Source: Clostridiaceae bacterium | Lineage (GTDB): Bacteria > Bacillota > Clostridia > Saccharofermentanales > Saccharofermentanaceae | DNA: 64,000 nt | Direction: 5' to 3' | Assembly (NCBI GenBank): GCA_012838315.1 | Contig: DUPM01000003.1 | Span: forward strand, 62,001 to 126,000 | Shown: positions 32,829-42,339 of the stretch, one piece after another | Layout: every line of letters begins with the position of its first letter | How positions within the stretch are numbered: the stretch's first letter is position 1 | The notes under the pieces: model-generated | The model's database searches: none | Seen by the model: the letters and a program-made list of their open reading frames with translations, nothing else | What the model was told of the DNA's origin: nothing | Position numbers and translations under genes: made by a program

Positions 32829-33694
32829 AAGAGTCAGAAAACGAGAGAAGGATACCGAAAGTTCTGGTTTCGGATCCAAAGAAGCGATTAGGACGAGGGG
32901 TGTTCAGCAATAGAGCACTGATACTTATGTTGCTCATTTTTATACTTCTAGTTGGCGTTTTTCTTGTTTTGATATTACCTTCGTTTTATGTGAAAGAGAT
33001 TGTGATTACAGGCACGAAGGAGGTGTCGAATGAACAACTGATTTCTGCGATGGGTCTCGAAATGGACGATCATCTATTTTCGAATATCAGTGGAGGTTTT
33101 ATTCAAGTCATCGGATTAAGATACGGTGAAATTGAAGATAAGCTCAGTGCAAAATTTCCGTATATTGAGTCTGTTGAAGTGCGGTTTGCGTTACCATCTA
33201 AGGTAACGGTTGAGGTTACCGAGAGGCAAAAAATAGCATATATCGATTTGCCGGATGGCTATGCAGTTGTTGACAGAAAAGGTACGGTTGTTGAAATGGA
33301 GCCGATGACCGATCATCCTGATGTGCCCTTGATGCTCGGGTTGCCGGTGAACAGCGCGCGTCTCGGCGAGAAAATTGTTATGGATAATCAAGATGGATTC
33401 GATTTATGTATTGTGGTATTCGGAGCCGTAATCGATGCTGACCAATCGAATGTCGCTGATAAAGATTTTCAATTAATGAAGTGTGTTCGTTCTGTTCGGT
33501 ACGTTGATAGTAAAACAATTTTTCTGACGGTTGACTTACCTGAATCAGCGCGGTCGATTGCCGTGAAAATTGGAGGTTTGAAAAATCTTAAAGATGACAT
33601 GAATTGGTTGAGGCATGCTCTGTCGACAAATGCGTTTGACGACATGCAAGGCACGCTTTTAGACATGGCAGGGACACAGTACTCACTGAGGTAA
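32825..33694 (+). CDS. ftsQ: division protein FtsQ/DivIB
   Basis: The 289-residue bitopic protein has a basic cytoplasmic segment, one membrane helix (about 31-53), a POTRA domain beginning at FYVKEIVITGTKEVS (about 57-71), and the FtsQ beta domain with SVEVRFALPSKVTVEVTER and YAVVDRKGTVVE. It links FtsL/FtsB and the septal synthase. The start is GTG at 32825, overlapping the murG stop. Its place between murG and sbp is conserved in Clostridia. Confidence 0.88.
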   Translation: MKESENERRIPKVLVSDPKKRLGRGVFSNRALILMLLIFILLVGVFLVLILPSFYVKEIVITGTKEVSNEQLISAMGLEMDDHLFSNISGGFIQVIGLRYGEIEDKLSAKFPYIESVEVRFALPSKVTVEVTERQKIAYIDLPDGYAVVDRKGTVVEMEPMTDHPDVPLMLGLPVNSARLGEKIVMDNQDGFDLCIVVFGAVIDADQSNVADKDFQLMKCVRSVRYVDSKTIFLTVDLPESARSIAVKIGGLKNLKDDMNWLRHALSTNAFDDMQGTLLDMAGTQYSLR

Positions 33695-33709
33695 TAGGAG
33701 GATACAAAA

Positions 33710-34111
33710 ATGTTGCCGTTGCTCGGACTGATTATCGGACTAATCATAGGTTTTTTTGTTAACGTTGATATTCCACAAGTTTATGCGCCATACATTGCAA
33801 TTCTTGTGCTATCGATGCTGTGTTCTCTGACTGGTGCCGCGAAGGCAAGTTTGAAGGGGAATTTCGACACGAGGTCCTTTCTGGCAGGGTTAACAATGAA
33901 CAGTATTTTTGCCCTGGTTTTGACATCAATCGGAGAGCAACTCAAGATTCCGCTCAGCTATGCCGCAATGTTTGCGTTTGGGTATCAGATGTACTGTCAC
34001 TTGGTCGTCATTCGTAAATTGTTACTGGATTATTACGATAACAAGAGGCTTGAAAAGGCGCAGAAAGAAGGTGGTAAGGATGCCGTTTCTGAAGATGACG
34101 ATATTTTGTAA
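33710..34111 (+). CDS. sbp: small basic protein (Sbp, DUF1290)
   Basis: The 133-residue membrane protein has three to four hydrophobic segments. It matches the Sbp family found upstream of ftsZ in many Firmicutes and Actinobacteria: an N-terminal LLGLIIGLIIGF with IPQVYAPYIAI, then ARASLKGNFD-like and MNSIFA segments. The function is unknown, though the location suggests a role in division. AGGAGG precedes the ATG. The C-terminal tail is charged. Confidence 0.85.
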   Translation: MLPLLGLIIGLIIGFFVNVDIPQVYAPYIAILVLSMLCSLTGAAKASLKGNFDTRSFLAGLTMNSIFALVLTSIGEQLKIPLSYAAMFAFGYQMYCHLVVIRKLLLDYYDNKRLEKAQKEGGKDAVSEDDDIL

Positions 34112-34139
34112 CACAAACGAAACATTAGGTCAAATTCTA

Positions 34140-34168
34140 TTGCTTGACCACTACATTTAGTGTAGAAT
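34140..34168 (+). promoter_or_regulatory. possible ftsZ promoter
   Basis: TTGCTT (34140-34145) and TAGAAT (34163-34168) are 17 bases apart. The -35 match is weak. A short dyad (CTACA/TGTAG) overlaps the -10 box. It lies in the only sizeable gap (133 bases) inside the second half of the dcw cluster. Confidence 0.35.
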
Positions 34169-34244
34169 CGAGAAGAATACTACAAAACAAGAGTTTTTGA
34201 ATACCAGTCTTAACCCAAATGAATTTATACGGAGGACTCCTTTC

Positions 34245-35759
34245 ATGTCAGATTACAGACTCGGATTTTCGCTCGAAGAGGAACCTTTTGCAGCCATTAA
34301 GGTTGTTGGTGTCGGAGGCGGCGGATGCAATGCTGTTGACCGAATGATTGACAGTGCCGTTCAGGGCATAGACTTTATTTCAATTAATACAGATCATCAG
34401 GCATTGGCTCGTTCCAAGGCACAGACTCGCATTCAGATTGGCGAGAAGATTACTCGCGGCTTGGGTTGCGGTGCGGACCCATCGGTTGGGGAAAAGGCGG
34501 CTGATGAGTCTAAAGACGAAATCGCCCAAGCGATTCGAGGGACGGACATGCTCTTCATTACAGCCGGAATGGGTGGCGGCACCGGTACCGGAGCCGCTCC
34601 CGTAGTCGCTCAGATTGCAAGAGAATTAGGAATTCTGACCGTTGCCGTCGTGACGCGTCCGTTCCGTTTTGAGGGACCTCGCCGTATGCAGAATGCGGAA
34701 AGAGGTATTCGTGAAATTGAGAAGTACGTTGATTCTCTTATAATCGTGGCCAACGATAAATTGCTTGAAATTACAGATGAAGATACATCCATTGACGAGG
34801 CCTTTAACATGGCAGATCAGGTTCTTAAGTTTGGTGTTGCCGGTATTTCCGATCTTGTTGCTATCCCGGGACTCATTAATCTTGACTTGGCGGATGTTCG
34901 TCGTGTTATGACGGATGCGGGTATATGCCATATGGGAATCGGACGCGCTTCCGGTGAGAATAGATCGTCAGTTGCTGTGAAACAGGCCATCAGCAGCCCG
35001 CTTTTAGATACGACTATTGAAGGGGCTCGAGGTGTTATTCTCAACTTCACAGGTGGACGTAGCATGAAGTTGCACGAGATTGATGAAGCGGCTTCTGTAG
35101 TTCGTGATGCCGTGTCGAGTGATGCCGATATTATTGTCGGCGCGGTCATTGATCCGACTCTTGAAGACGAGATTATGATTACTGTCATCGCTTCTGGTTT
35201 TGATAATGATGAGATCGTTTCGGGATTCAGACCGACAACATCCACGATATCCAGAAATACACCACCGGTCACGGTTCGTGAGCCGGCGCGTTCAAGCGGC
35301 GGATCTTTATTTGATCGCGCAACAGCGCCCGCACCGGCAGTTGCGCCGAAGTCCAAGAGATCCGAGGTGCCGCAATTCCTCTTTGGCGATCCGCCGGAAG
35401 AGAATGATGATACGAAGGTCGCGCCCGCTCCTTCAGCGGGTTATCCTCCGATTGAGCCGTATCGTTCTGCTCCGCCTTCGAATTTTGCTCCCGGACACGG
35501 TCAGGCACCGGCGCCTCAACAGGCACCAAGCCAGGCAGCTCCTCAGCAAAAACCGCAGTATGCGCCATACCCGCAGCAAGGACAAGTGCATCCTAATGCA
35601 CAGCGCCCGACCGGACGTCCTCAGCCAAATGTTGCGCCTTCGAAGCCAACCCGACCGGTTGCGCCTCAAGCGGAACAGGCGCCTTCGCCGCGTGCTCCTG
35701 AGAAGAAAAATCGAGTTTTGCCTTGGTTTCTGACCGACAACGATAATGCGGAAGAGTAA
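34245..35759 (+). CDS. ftsZ: cell division GTPase FtsZ, with long Pro/Gln-rich linker
   Basis: The 504-residue tubulin homologue forms the Z ring. The nucleotide site is GVGGGGCNAV (about 19-28), and the tubulin signature is GMGGGTGTGAAP (about 106-117). The T7 loop has DLADVRRVM. The GTPase core ends near residue 325. A linker of about 170 residues rich in Pro, Gln and Ala follows, which is much longer than in Bacillus. Two short hydrophobic motifs resemble the C-terminal conserved peptide: EVPQFLFGD (374-382) and RVLPWFLTD (490-498). The ATG at 34245 with ACGGAGGA upstream fixes the start; an earlier ATG at 34197 lacks one. Confidence 0.95.
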   Translation: MSDYRLGFSLEEEPFAAIKVVGVGGGGCNAVDRMIDSAVQGIDFISINTDHQALARSKAQTRIQIGEKITRGLGCGADPSVGEKAADESKDEIAQAIRGTDMLFITAGMGGGTGTGAAPVVAQIARELGILTVAVVTRPFRFEGPRRMQNAERGIREIEKYVDSLIIVANDKLLEITDEDTSIDEAFNMADQVLKFGVAGISDLVAIPGLINLDLADVRRVMTDAGICHMGIGRASGENRSSVAVKQAISSPLLDTTIEGARGVILNFTGGRSMKLHEIDEAASVVRDAVSSDADIIVGAVIDPTLEDEIMITVIASGFDNDEIVSGFRPTTSTISRNTPPVTVREPARSSGGSLFDRATAPAPAVAPKSKRSEVPQFLFGDPPEENDDTKVAPAPSAGYPPIEPYRSAPPSNFAPGHGQAPAPQQAPSQAAPQQKPQYAPYPQQGQVHPNAQRPTGRPQPNVAPSKPTRPVAPQAEQAPSPRAPEKKNRVLPWFLTDNDNAEE

Positions 35760-35762
35760 GAT

Positions 35763-36218
35763 ATGAAGTGCCCTTTTTGTGGACATGACGAAGATCGAGT
35801 GATTGATTCAAGGCCTGCCGAAGAAGGTGCGGCGATTCGAAGAAGAAGAGAGTGCATCGGCTGTAGCGGCCGTTATACTACTTATGAAAAAATCGAGTCG
35901 CTACCGCTTCTTGTTATCAAAAAAGATGGGACGAGAGAGCCGTTTTCGAGAGATAAAATCCTCAACGGACTTTTGAAGGCATGTGAAAAGCGACCCGTAT
36001 CGAACGATCAACTTTACGAGATATTAACTTACGTCGAGGCTCGCATACAAAGCGCACCAAACAGAGAAATTTCCTCCGGAGACATCGGGGAACTTGTAAT
36101 GTTGCGTCTTAAAGATGTTGACGAAGTGGCCTACGTTCGTTTTGCGTCAGTCTATCGCCAATTTAAAGATGTGCATTCTTTTATGGAAGAGCTCACGCAA
36201 ATGCTGAGCAAGAAGTGA
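35763..36218 (+). CDS. nrdR: transcriptional repressor NrdR
   Basis: The 151-residue NrdR has the N-terminal zinc ribbon (CPFCG at 3-7 and CIGC at about 31-34) and the ATP-cone ([23 protein letters not shown]). It senses dATP/ATP and represses ribonucleotide reductase genes. It starts three bases after the ftsZ stop and is probably read from the same transcript. No ribonucleotide reductase gene is in this window. Confidence 0.94.
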   Translation: MKCPFCGHDEDRVIDSRPAEEGAAIRRRRECIGCSGRYTTYEKIESLPLLVIKKDGTREPFSRDKILNGLLKACEKRPVSNDQLYEILTYVEARIQSAPNREISSGDIGELVMLRLKDVDEVAYVRFASVYRQFKDVHSFMEELTQMLSKK

Positions 36219-36228
36219 GGTATTTGAA

Positions 36229-36945
36229 ATGAAAAAAGTACTAGTCGTCGATGATGACCCGAATATTGTTGAGGTTTTGAGACTCTATTTTGATAAAGAC
36301 GGATTTGCCGTTATCAGTTGCTTGTCCGGAGACCGGGCGGTCGATACATTTATGGCCGCGAAACCGGATCTTGTCGTATTAGATTTGATGTTGCCGGGCA
36401 AGGACGGATATGATATTTGTCGCGAAATCAGAAAGACATCGGATGTTCCGATTATTATGCTGACGGCAAGGACGGATACCCTTGATAAAGTGGTTGGGCT
36501 TGAACTTGGTGCAGACGATTATGTGCAGAAGCCGTTTGAGCCTAAAGAACTTCTTGCTCGAGTTAAAGCAGTTTTGCGTCGTGTCGAAAAGAAAGATGAC
36601 GTTCCTGCGGCTGTTCCCGAACAACCGGAAAATGCTGAAGTTGTTCAATATAAAGGCTTGACGGTCGATAAAGCAAGATATGTGGTATTAGTTGATGAAA
36701 AAGAGACAGAGATGCCGCCAAAGGAGCTTGAACTCTTATTTTTCTTGGCTTCGCATCCGAACAGAGTATTTACTCGTGAGCAATTGCTTGAAAATGTATG
36801 GGGATATGATTTTTACGGAGAGTCTCGCACAGTTGATGTACACGTCAAACGCATCCGCGAGAAAATTGAGAGTCCTGACAGGGACGTCAATTGGCAAATC
36901 AAGACGGTTTGGGGTGTCGGCTATAAGTTTGAAGCCAGCAATTGA
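36229..36945 (+). CDS. OmpR/PhoB-family response regulator
   Basis: The 238-residue regulator has a receiver domain (VLVVDDDPNIVEVL at 4-17, phosphorylatable Asp52 in VVLDLMLPGKDG, Thr in MLTAR, Lys in VQKPFEP) and a C-terminal winged helix (PPKELELLFFLASHPNRVF, then SRTVDVHVKRIREKIE). A linker of about 15 residues rich in Ala, Pro and Glu joins them. It pairs with the downstream histidine kinase. Targets are unknown. Its place after nrdR may only reflect operon extension. Confidence 0.92.
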   Translation: MKKVLVVDDDPNIVEVLRLYFDKDGFAVISCLSGDRAVDTFMAAKPDLVVLDLMLPGKDGYDICREIRKTSDVPIIMLTARTDTLDKVVGLELGADDYVQKPFEPKELLARVKAVLRRVEKKDDVPAAVPEQPENAEVVQYKGLTVDKARYVVLVDEKETEMPPKELELLFFLASHPNRVFTREQLLENVWGYDFYGESRTVDVHVKRIREKIESPDRDVNWQIKTVWGVGYKFEASN

Positions 36946-36968
36946 TGTTGGCGGCGAGCGTGTCATAA

Positions 36969-38513
36969 ATGGCTGAGAAAAGCAACAGTTCGGTATATTT
37001 TCGCACAGTGTTGTCGCTGGCCTTAGTTACGGTACTTGTATTTTCTGTCCTTTCGTTTGTTTATTTCCAGCGCGTTTCGGCCTCAATTATTAATACTGAG
37101 AAAAAGAACGTCATGCTCACGGTTCGTAATATGGCAAGCGGTCTCGACAGGATTCGCGTTGAAGAAAATGTAGATATCGGCGGTGTCGATTTATCCTTCA
37201 ACGAACATAATTTTATCGAGGCAAACGCGATGTCTCAAAACTGTGTGGTTTGGCTTGTTGACACGAACGGTCGAATTGAGTATTCAACGGCATTGCCTAA
37301 AGAAGTGCTTTCGAAACTTGAACAGCGGGGATCATTTTTTCACATCCCCGATGACATCTTGTTGAAGATCATCTCCTCCGGAGAAGATAAAGGATACGTG
37401 GCGACCGGGAGTGGTTTTTTTTCTGATCCCGAGTCAGTTTGGGTGACGGCTGCCATTAAGCTTAACCTCTACGGTCAATTCTTAATCATCCACGAACCAA
37501 TTGATGTTGACAATCAAGCATTTCAGATGCTGTCGAGTGCTCTGGCGATGCCTCTTGCCATTTCTTTTGTCTTGGCACTGCTCCTTTTTATGTTGATGAC
37601 AAGATCGATTGTTCGTCCGATTCGTTTGCTCTCGGATGTTGCCGGAAGCGTCGCTCGTGGGGATTTGACACGAAGAATTGATATCAACGAAGCACCGGGG
37701 GACTCGCCCTTCAAGGTATTGATTTCAGACGAAATCACAAATATGGTACATACCGTTAATAACATGATTGAGCAATTGGAGCGTCAAGCATCGGATCGCC
37801 GCGTTTTTATTTCAAGTATTGCTCATGATTTGAGAACTCCACTGACTTCAATAAACGGTTTTTTGACGGCAATCATGGATGGAACCATTCCTCCGGATCG
37901 CTGTAATCACTATATGCAAATTATCAAAACTGAGGTGGAGCGCATTCAGAACCTGACGAATATGATGAGTGAGGCCACTTCTTTTGGACAATCGGGTCAG
38001 ACCCGTTACGAAGTATTTGATATCAATGAACTAATAAGAGAGACACTAACAGCCCTCGAAAAGCAGCTATATGACAAAAATCTTGGTGTTCAAGTTGATT
38101 TGTTTGAAGACGAAAAAGGTCGGCTGTTGGCCTCAGCAGAAAGACAAGCGATTATGCGCGTCGTCTATAATCTATTGGCCAATGCCATCAAATTTACGCC
38201 AAAAGACGGGAATATATCGATTAGTACTTATTACGAATCAAAAACAAATCTCATCACTGTTTCTGTCGAAGACTCCGGAGAAGGCGTGCCGGAATCGCAT
38301 AGAACGAGAATCTTTGACAGTTTTTACAAAATCGATAAATCGCGAACGGAATCGGGTTCGGGGCTCGGGCTTTATATATGCAAAGAAATACTGCATGCGC
38401 ATAATCAGGATATTTATGTTCAAACAGGAAAAGAATGGGGGGGGGCTGCTTTTGTCTTTACAATAAGCGGTGCCGGCAAGAGGGAGCAAAATGCTGTCAA
38501 AGACAAAAACTAG
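36969..38513 (+). CDS. sensor histidine kinase
   Basis: The 514-residue kinase has two membrane segments (about 12-33 and 185-207) enclosing a sensor domain of about 150 residues, then a HAMP domain (RSIVRPIRLLSDVAGSVARG), a HisKA helix with the phospho-accepting His286 (SSIAHDLRTPLTS), and a HATPase domain with NLLANAIKFTP, DSGEGVPE and SGSGLGLYI. The sensor domain resembles a PAS/Cache-like fold, but I cannot name the ligand. A run of nine G (38437-38445) lies near the 3' end, at the codons for Trp-Gly-Gly-Ala of the last HATPase strand. The gene runs 23 bases into the start of nth. Confidence 0.9.
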   Translation: MAEKSNSSVYFRTVLSLALVTVLVFSVLSFVYFQRVSASIINTEKKNVMLTVRNMASGLDRIRVEENVDIGGVDLSFNEHNFIEANAMSQNCVVWLVDTNGRIEYSTALPKEVLSKLEQRGSFFHIPDDILLKIISSGEDKGYVATGSGFFSDPESVWVTAAIKLNLYGQFLIIHEPIDVDNQAFQMLSSALAMPLAISFVLALLLFMLMTRSIVRPIRLLSDVAGSVARGDLTRRIDINEAPGDSPFKVLISDEITNMVHTVNNMIEQLERQASDRRVFISSIAHDLRTPLTSINGFLTAIMDGTIPPDRCNHYMQIIKTEVERIQNLTNMMSEATSFGQSGQTRYEVFDINELIRETLTALEKQLYDKNLGVQVDLFEDEKGRLLASAERQAIMRVVYNLLANAIKFTPKDGNISISTYYESKTNLITVSVEDSGEGVPESHRTRIFDSFYKIDKSRTESGSGLGLYICKEILHAHNQDIYVQTGKEWGGAAFVFTISGAGKREQNAVKDKN

Positions 38514-39138
38514 CAAAATTCTTTCGACTCTTGAAGACATGTATCCGCTTGCCGAGTGTTCGTTGGATTTTGATGACAATCATTTTCATTTTTTGGTACG
38601 TGCGATTTTATCGGCGCAGTGTACGGATAAACGTGTCAATGAGGTCACTCGAACTCTTTTCGACAAGTATTCGACCATCGCCGCTTTTGCCGAGGCAGAG
38701 CAAGAGCAACTGGCTCAGGACATAAAGACTTGTGGCCTTTATAATGCAAAATCGAGAAATATCATCAATACTTCATCGATACTCGTGGAAAAATATAATG
38801 GGGAAGTTCCGGTGGAGTCAGAAGATCTTGAGTCGCTGCCCGGTGTCGGACGGAAGGTGGCCAATCTGATTCGCGGCGAGCTTTTTTCAATTCCTGCTGT
38901 CGTTGTCGATACACATTGTATGAGAGTTGCTAAACGGCTGGGATTTACCGATAGTAATCAGCCGCTTCGTGTTGAGAAGGATCTCGCGTCTTGCATACCT
39001 AAAGACAAATGGATTACACTGGGACATAGATTTGTTGCGCACGGTCGCGCTTTATGCACGGCTCGTTCGCCAAAATGTAATTCTTGTGCACTGATTGAGG
39101 TATGCAGACATGGGCGTAGCCAGGAAAGAAAGCGATAA
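38491..39138 (+). CDS. nth: endonuclease III
   Basis: The 215-residue DNA glycosylase/AP lyase removes oxidised pyrimidines. It has the helix-hairpin-helix LPGVGRKVAN (about 115-124), the catalytic Asp in VVVDTHCMRVAKRLG, and the Fe-S cluster pattern C-X6-C-X2-C-X5-C at the C-terminus. GAGGGAG before the ATG at 38491 fixes the start; an earlier ATG at 38470 lies deeper in the kinase gene. It overlaps recG by 29 bases, which makes a repair gene pair. Confidence 0.94.
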   Translation: MLSKTKTSKILSTLEDMYPLAECSLDFDDNHFHFLVRAILSAQCTDKRVNEVTRTLFDKYSTIAAFAEAEQEQLAQDIKTCGLYNAKSRNIINTSSILVEKYNGEVPVESEDLESLPGVGRKVANLIRGELFSIPAVVVDTHCMRVAKRLGFTDSNQPLRVEKDLASCIPKDKWITLGHRFVAHGRALCTARSPKCNSCALIEVCRHGRSQERKR

Positions 39139-41215
39139 TTCGAGAGACTGGAGCTTGCTATGGCAACCGGTTCGAAAGTATTGCAAAGTAACGCCCCATC
39201 GTATTGGGCTGTTGGAACGTCTAAATATTAATACCGTATATGATCTTGTTAATCATATGCCAACCAGATACGAAAACTGGGCGGATATCAAGGCAATCTC
39301 TTCGCTTGAGAATGGCTTGGATCAGGCGATTAAAGCCGAAGTGATTCGGGTGCCGTCACTGCGCAGAAAAGGCAAATTTTCGACTCTTAGCACCATGCTA
39401 TCTGATGGAACGGATATTATCAAGGCGATATGGTTTAACCAACCCTACTACAAAGATAAGTTGCGTAAAGGCGACCGTTTTTTTTTATACGGTAGAGTGA
39501 AAAGACAGAACGGTTTTTTTGAAATTGTAAACCCAGCCTTTCGGCCGGCTGATTCTATTGATGAATTATCGCTCCTGCCAGTTTATCCATTGACTAAAGG
39601 TCTGACACAAGCAGCGATTCGAGGATATGTAAAGGAGTGCTTACCACAAATCTATTCAAGTCTTCCTGATATTCTGCCTGATGACATTGTACGTGAGGAG
39701 CGTTTGGTCGATTTGGCTGAGGCTTATGCTTCGATTCATTTTCCAAAAGACGAGAATGCTTTGGCAGCAGCTCGAGATCGATTGGCGTATGAAGAATTAT
39801 TCCTTGTATTGGCAGAGTTCTCTTTGATGAAGCGGAAAAAGGCCGGAAGAAATAGCGCGTATCCGATTCGAATGGATCGAGAGAAAGCGATGATTTTTAA
39901 AAGAAAAGTCGATTCACTTCCTTACAAACTGACTGTGGACCAAAAGAGGACAATTAATGAAATCGTCTCGGACATGGCGAACAAGCGGCCGATGAGCCGA
40001 CTGGTCCAAGGCGATGTGGGTTCAGGGAAGACAATTGTTGCGGCACTTTCCATGTATGCGGTTGCTTTAGCCGGCATGCAAAGCATCATGATGGTTCCGA
40101 CGTCCGTGTTAGCAGAACAACATTTTCGCAACTTGAAATCTATGTTTTCAGACGACGATTTCTCAGTTGATTTGATGCTCGGAAGCACTTCTGCTTCCGA
40201 AAAAAAGGCGATTCGAGAGCGCTTATCGTCCGGCAGAACACGGATACTAATAGGAACACAAGCGGTTTTGTCGGAACAAAACGAATTCAAGATGCCTGCG
40301 CTTCTTGTGACGGATGAGCAACATCGTTTTGGTGTGCGGCAGCGAACACTATTGTTGCAGAGAAGCGGGAGAGATATACATACTTTGGTGATGTCTGCCA
40401 CACCAATTCCGCGCACACTGGCGTTAATTGTGTATGCGGACCTCGATTTATCCAACATCACTACGGCGCCTGCCGGGCGCCCAAAAATTGAGACATACCT
40501 GGCCGGTCAGTCCGATGAGGATCGCGTTTATGACATCGTCTCGCGGCAATTAGTAGAGGGACGACAGGTCTATTATGTTTGCCCATCGATTGAGTCTGAT
40601 GAAGAGAGCGACAAAGTGTCCGCTGTGGAGCTCTATGAGACTCTATCTAAGGGGCGTTTTTCTGGTTATCGTGTCGGTCTGTTACACGGTGCGCTCAAGC
40701 CGGACGACAAGGAGCGCGTCATGCATGATTTTTTATCCCGAAAAGTCGATCTGCTTATTTGTACGACGGTTGTCGAAGTTGGTGTAGATAATCCGAATGC
40801 TTCATTAATTGTCATTGAAAATGCGGAGTGTTATGGATTGGCGACGCTTCATCAATTGAGAGGTCGTGTGGGTCGAGGGTCGTATCGTTCGGTGTGTATT
40901 CTTAAAAGCGCTGCAGAATCGGATAAAATCATGGAGCGCTTGCGCTTTGTGTGTTCGAATTCCGACGGATTTGTATTAGCACAAAAGGATCTTGAAACTC
41001 GAGGTCCCGGAGACTTTTTCGGCACGAGACAACATGGTTTGCCGGCGCTTCGTTTTTCTGATTATCATACGGATATGCCCAAAATGCAGCGTATTTCCAA
41101 GCAAGTTGAAGCGTATATTGATCTTATCTCAGAGTCAGGCGCGGGGTCAACCGATGACTTGGCAGCACTCTTCGAACTGAAATACGGTGCGTTTCGAGGG
41201 CGATCGTCTCTTTGA
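39110..41215 (+). CDS. recG: ATP-dependent DNA helicase RecG
   Basis: The 701-residue RecG has an N-terminal wedge (OB) domain (YENWADIKAISSL, FSTLSTMLSDGTDIIKAIWFNQPYY) and superfamily 2 helicase motifs: Walker A QGDVGSGKT (about 300-308), Walker B TDEQHRFG, SATPIPRTL, and motif VI QLRGRVGRG. It unwinds stalled forks and branched DNA. The ATG at 39110 has GAGG nine bases upstream; a TTG 15 bases earlier is less likely. Its start lies inside the end of nth. Confidence 0.95.
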   Translation: MGVARKESDNSRDWSLLWQPVRKYCKVTPHRIGLLERLNINTVYDLVNHMPTRYENWADIKAISSLENGLDQAIKAEVIRVPSLRRKGKFSTLSTMLSDGTDIIKAIWFNQPYYKDKLRKGDRFFLYGRVKRQNGFFEIVNPAFRPADSIDELSLLPVYPLTKGLTQAAIRGYVKECLPQIYSSLPDILPDDIVREERLVDLAEAYASIHFPKDENALAAARDRLAYEELFLVLAEFSLMKRKKAGRNSAYPIRMDREKAMIFKRKVDSLPYKLTVDQKRTINEIVSDMANKRPMSRLVQGDVGSGKTIVAALSMYAVALAGMQSIMMVPTSVLAEQHFRNLKSMFSDDDFSVDLMLGSTSASEKKAIRERLSSGRTRILIGTQAVLSEQNEFKMPALLVTDEQHRFGVRQRTLLLQRSGRDIHTLVMSATPIPRTLALIVYADLDLSNITTAPAGRPKIETYLAGQSDEDRVYDIVSRQLVEGRQVYYVCPSIESDEESDKVSAVELYETLSKGRFSGYRVGLLHGALKPDDKERVMHDFLSRKVDLLICTTVVEVGVDNPNASLIVIENAECYGLATLHQLRGRVGRGSYRSVCILKSAAESDKIMERLRFVCSNSDGFVLAQKDLETRGPGDFFGTRQHGLPALRFSDYHTDMPKMQRISKQVEAYIDLISESGAGSTDDLAALFELKYGAFRGRSSL

Positions 41216-41248
41216 TTATTATTGCGACAAGAACACTCGGAGGACGAC

Positions 41249-41809
41249 ATGCCAAGAATTATTGCAGGTGAAAATAGGGGAATGGTCTTAAGTGCACCCA
41301 AAGGAGATCGCACGCGTCCGACTACGGACAAGGTGAAAGAGTCTTTATTTTCGATTATTCAGATGCGTGTGCCGAACGCCTCGTTTTTAGACTTGTTTGC
41401 CGGAAGCGGGCAAATGGGTCTGGAAGCCTTGAGTAGAGGTGCGCTAAAGGCAGTTTTTGTCGAAAAAAATCGCGAGAGCATCACGGCAATAAAAAATAAT
41501 ATTGCAAAAGCGCGACGGGTTGACGTATCAGAAATTGTAGTCGGAGATATTGGATCTGCACTACGTCGAATCGGGGAAAACGGAGAAACGTTCGACGTCA
41601 TTTTTATGGATCCACCCTATCAAGAAGCGAAGAAAATGTTGGCTGTCGTTGCGGAACAGTTGAGTCGATATAACATTCTCGCCAAAGACGGCGTGTTGAT
41701 TGTAGAGCACGCATCAGACGATCTGTTTGATGAAACTGTAATCAATTTGACATTGAGCAGACGTTGTAAGTACGGAAGTACAATGCTAACATTTTATCAG
41801 ATATTATGA
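41249..41809 (+). CDS. rsmD: 16S rRNA (guanine966-N2)-methyltransferase
   Basis: The 186-residue RsmD has the N-terminal RIIAGENRG, the TRPTTDKVKESLF motif, the SAM-binding FLDLFAGSGQMGLEALSRG and the catalytic DPPY (IFMDPPYQEA). It methylates G966 of 16S rRNA. GGAGGA before the ATG at 41249 decides the start. The recG-rsmD-coaD order is common in Firmicutes. Confidence 0.94.
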   Translation: MPRIIAGENRGMVLSAPKGDRTRPTTDKVKESLFSIIQMRVPNASFLDLFAGSGQMGLEALSRGALKAVFVEKNRESITAIKNNIAKARRVDVSEIVVGDIGSALRRIGENGETFDVIFMDPPYQEAKKMLAVVAEQLSRYNILAKDGVLIVEHASDDLFDETVINLTLSRRCKYGSTMLTFYQIL

Positions 41810-41830
41810 AGTTGGGGGTATTGGGCTGTT

Positions 41831-42325
41831 TTGAAGACGTTTGTTTTTCCGGGAAGCTTTGATCCGTTTTCTCTGGGTCATCTTGACATTGCGAAGCGAG
41901 CGACGAAACTTTGTGATCGGTTGGTTGTTGCGGTAATGAACAACAGCGTCAAGCATCCTACTTTTACTTCGCAGGAACGCAAGATGATGGCTGAAAAATG
42001 CCTTGAGGGTACACCAGGGATTGAAGTGATTACGCACGATTCGCTTTTAGTTGACTTGTTTGTTAAGGTCGATGCGGCTGCGGTCGTCAGAGGACTTAGA
42101 AGCGAATCAGATTTTCGGAATGAAGCGGAAATGGCAGCTGCCAATAAACTTCTATTGCCGGAATACGATGTTATTCTTTTGCCGTGTAGTGCTGATCTTG
42201 CTTTTACGAGTTCAACAATTATAAAGGAAGTCGCGTTTTACGGCGGTAATATTTCTCGTATGGTTTCGCCGAGTATCGTTGATTTTGTTGCAACAACAAT
42301 CTCGGAAAGGATCAAGAGGGATTAA
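41831..42325 (+). CDS. coaD: phosphopantetheine adenylyltransferase
   Basis: The 164-residue CoaD catalyses the penultimate step of coenzyme A synthesis. It has the nucleotidyl-transferase motif FPGSFDPFSLGHLDIAKRA (about 5-23), VVRGLRSESDF and TSSTIIKEVAFYGG. The start is a TTG at 41831, since no ATG precedes the conserved FVFPGSFDP, with a GGGGGT-like site upstream. Its stop codon overlaps the next possible ATG. Confidence 0.94.
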   Translation: MKTFVFPGSFDPFSLGHLDIAKRATKLCDRLVVAVMNNSVKHPTFTSQERKMMAEKCLEGTPGIEVITHDSLLVDLFVKVDAAAVVRGLRSESDFRNEAEMAAANKLLLPEYDVILLPCSADLAFTSSTIIKEVAFYGGNISRMVSPSIVDFVATTISERIKRD

Positions 42326-42339
42326 TGGAGGGGAATAGT

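Noticed and set aside
34817-35356. 179-residue minus-strand frame within ftsZ, and the Arg-rich frames at 35200-35786
   Set aside because: They are shadows of the ftsZ GTPase and its Pro-rich linker; composition follows the opposite strand.
39922-40461. 179-residue minus-strand frame
   Set aside because: It is antisense to the recG helicase motifs, with no independent support.
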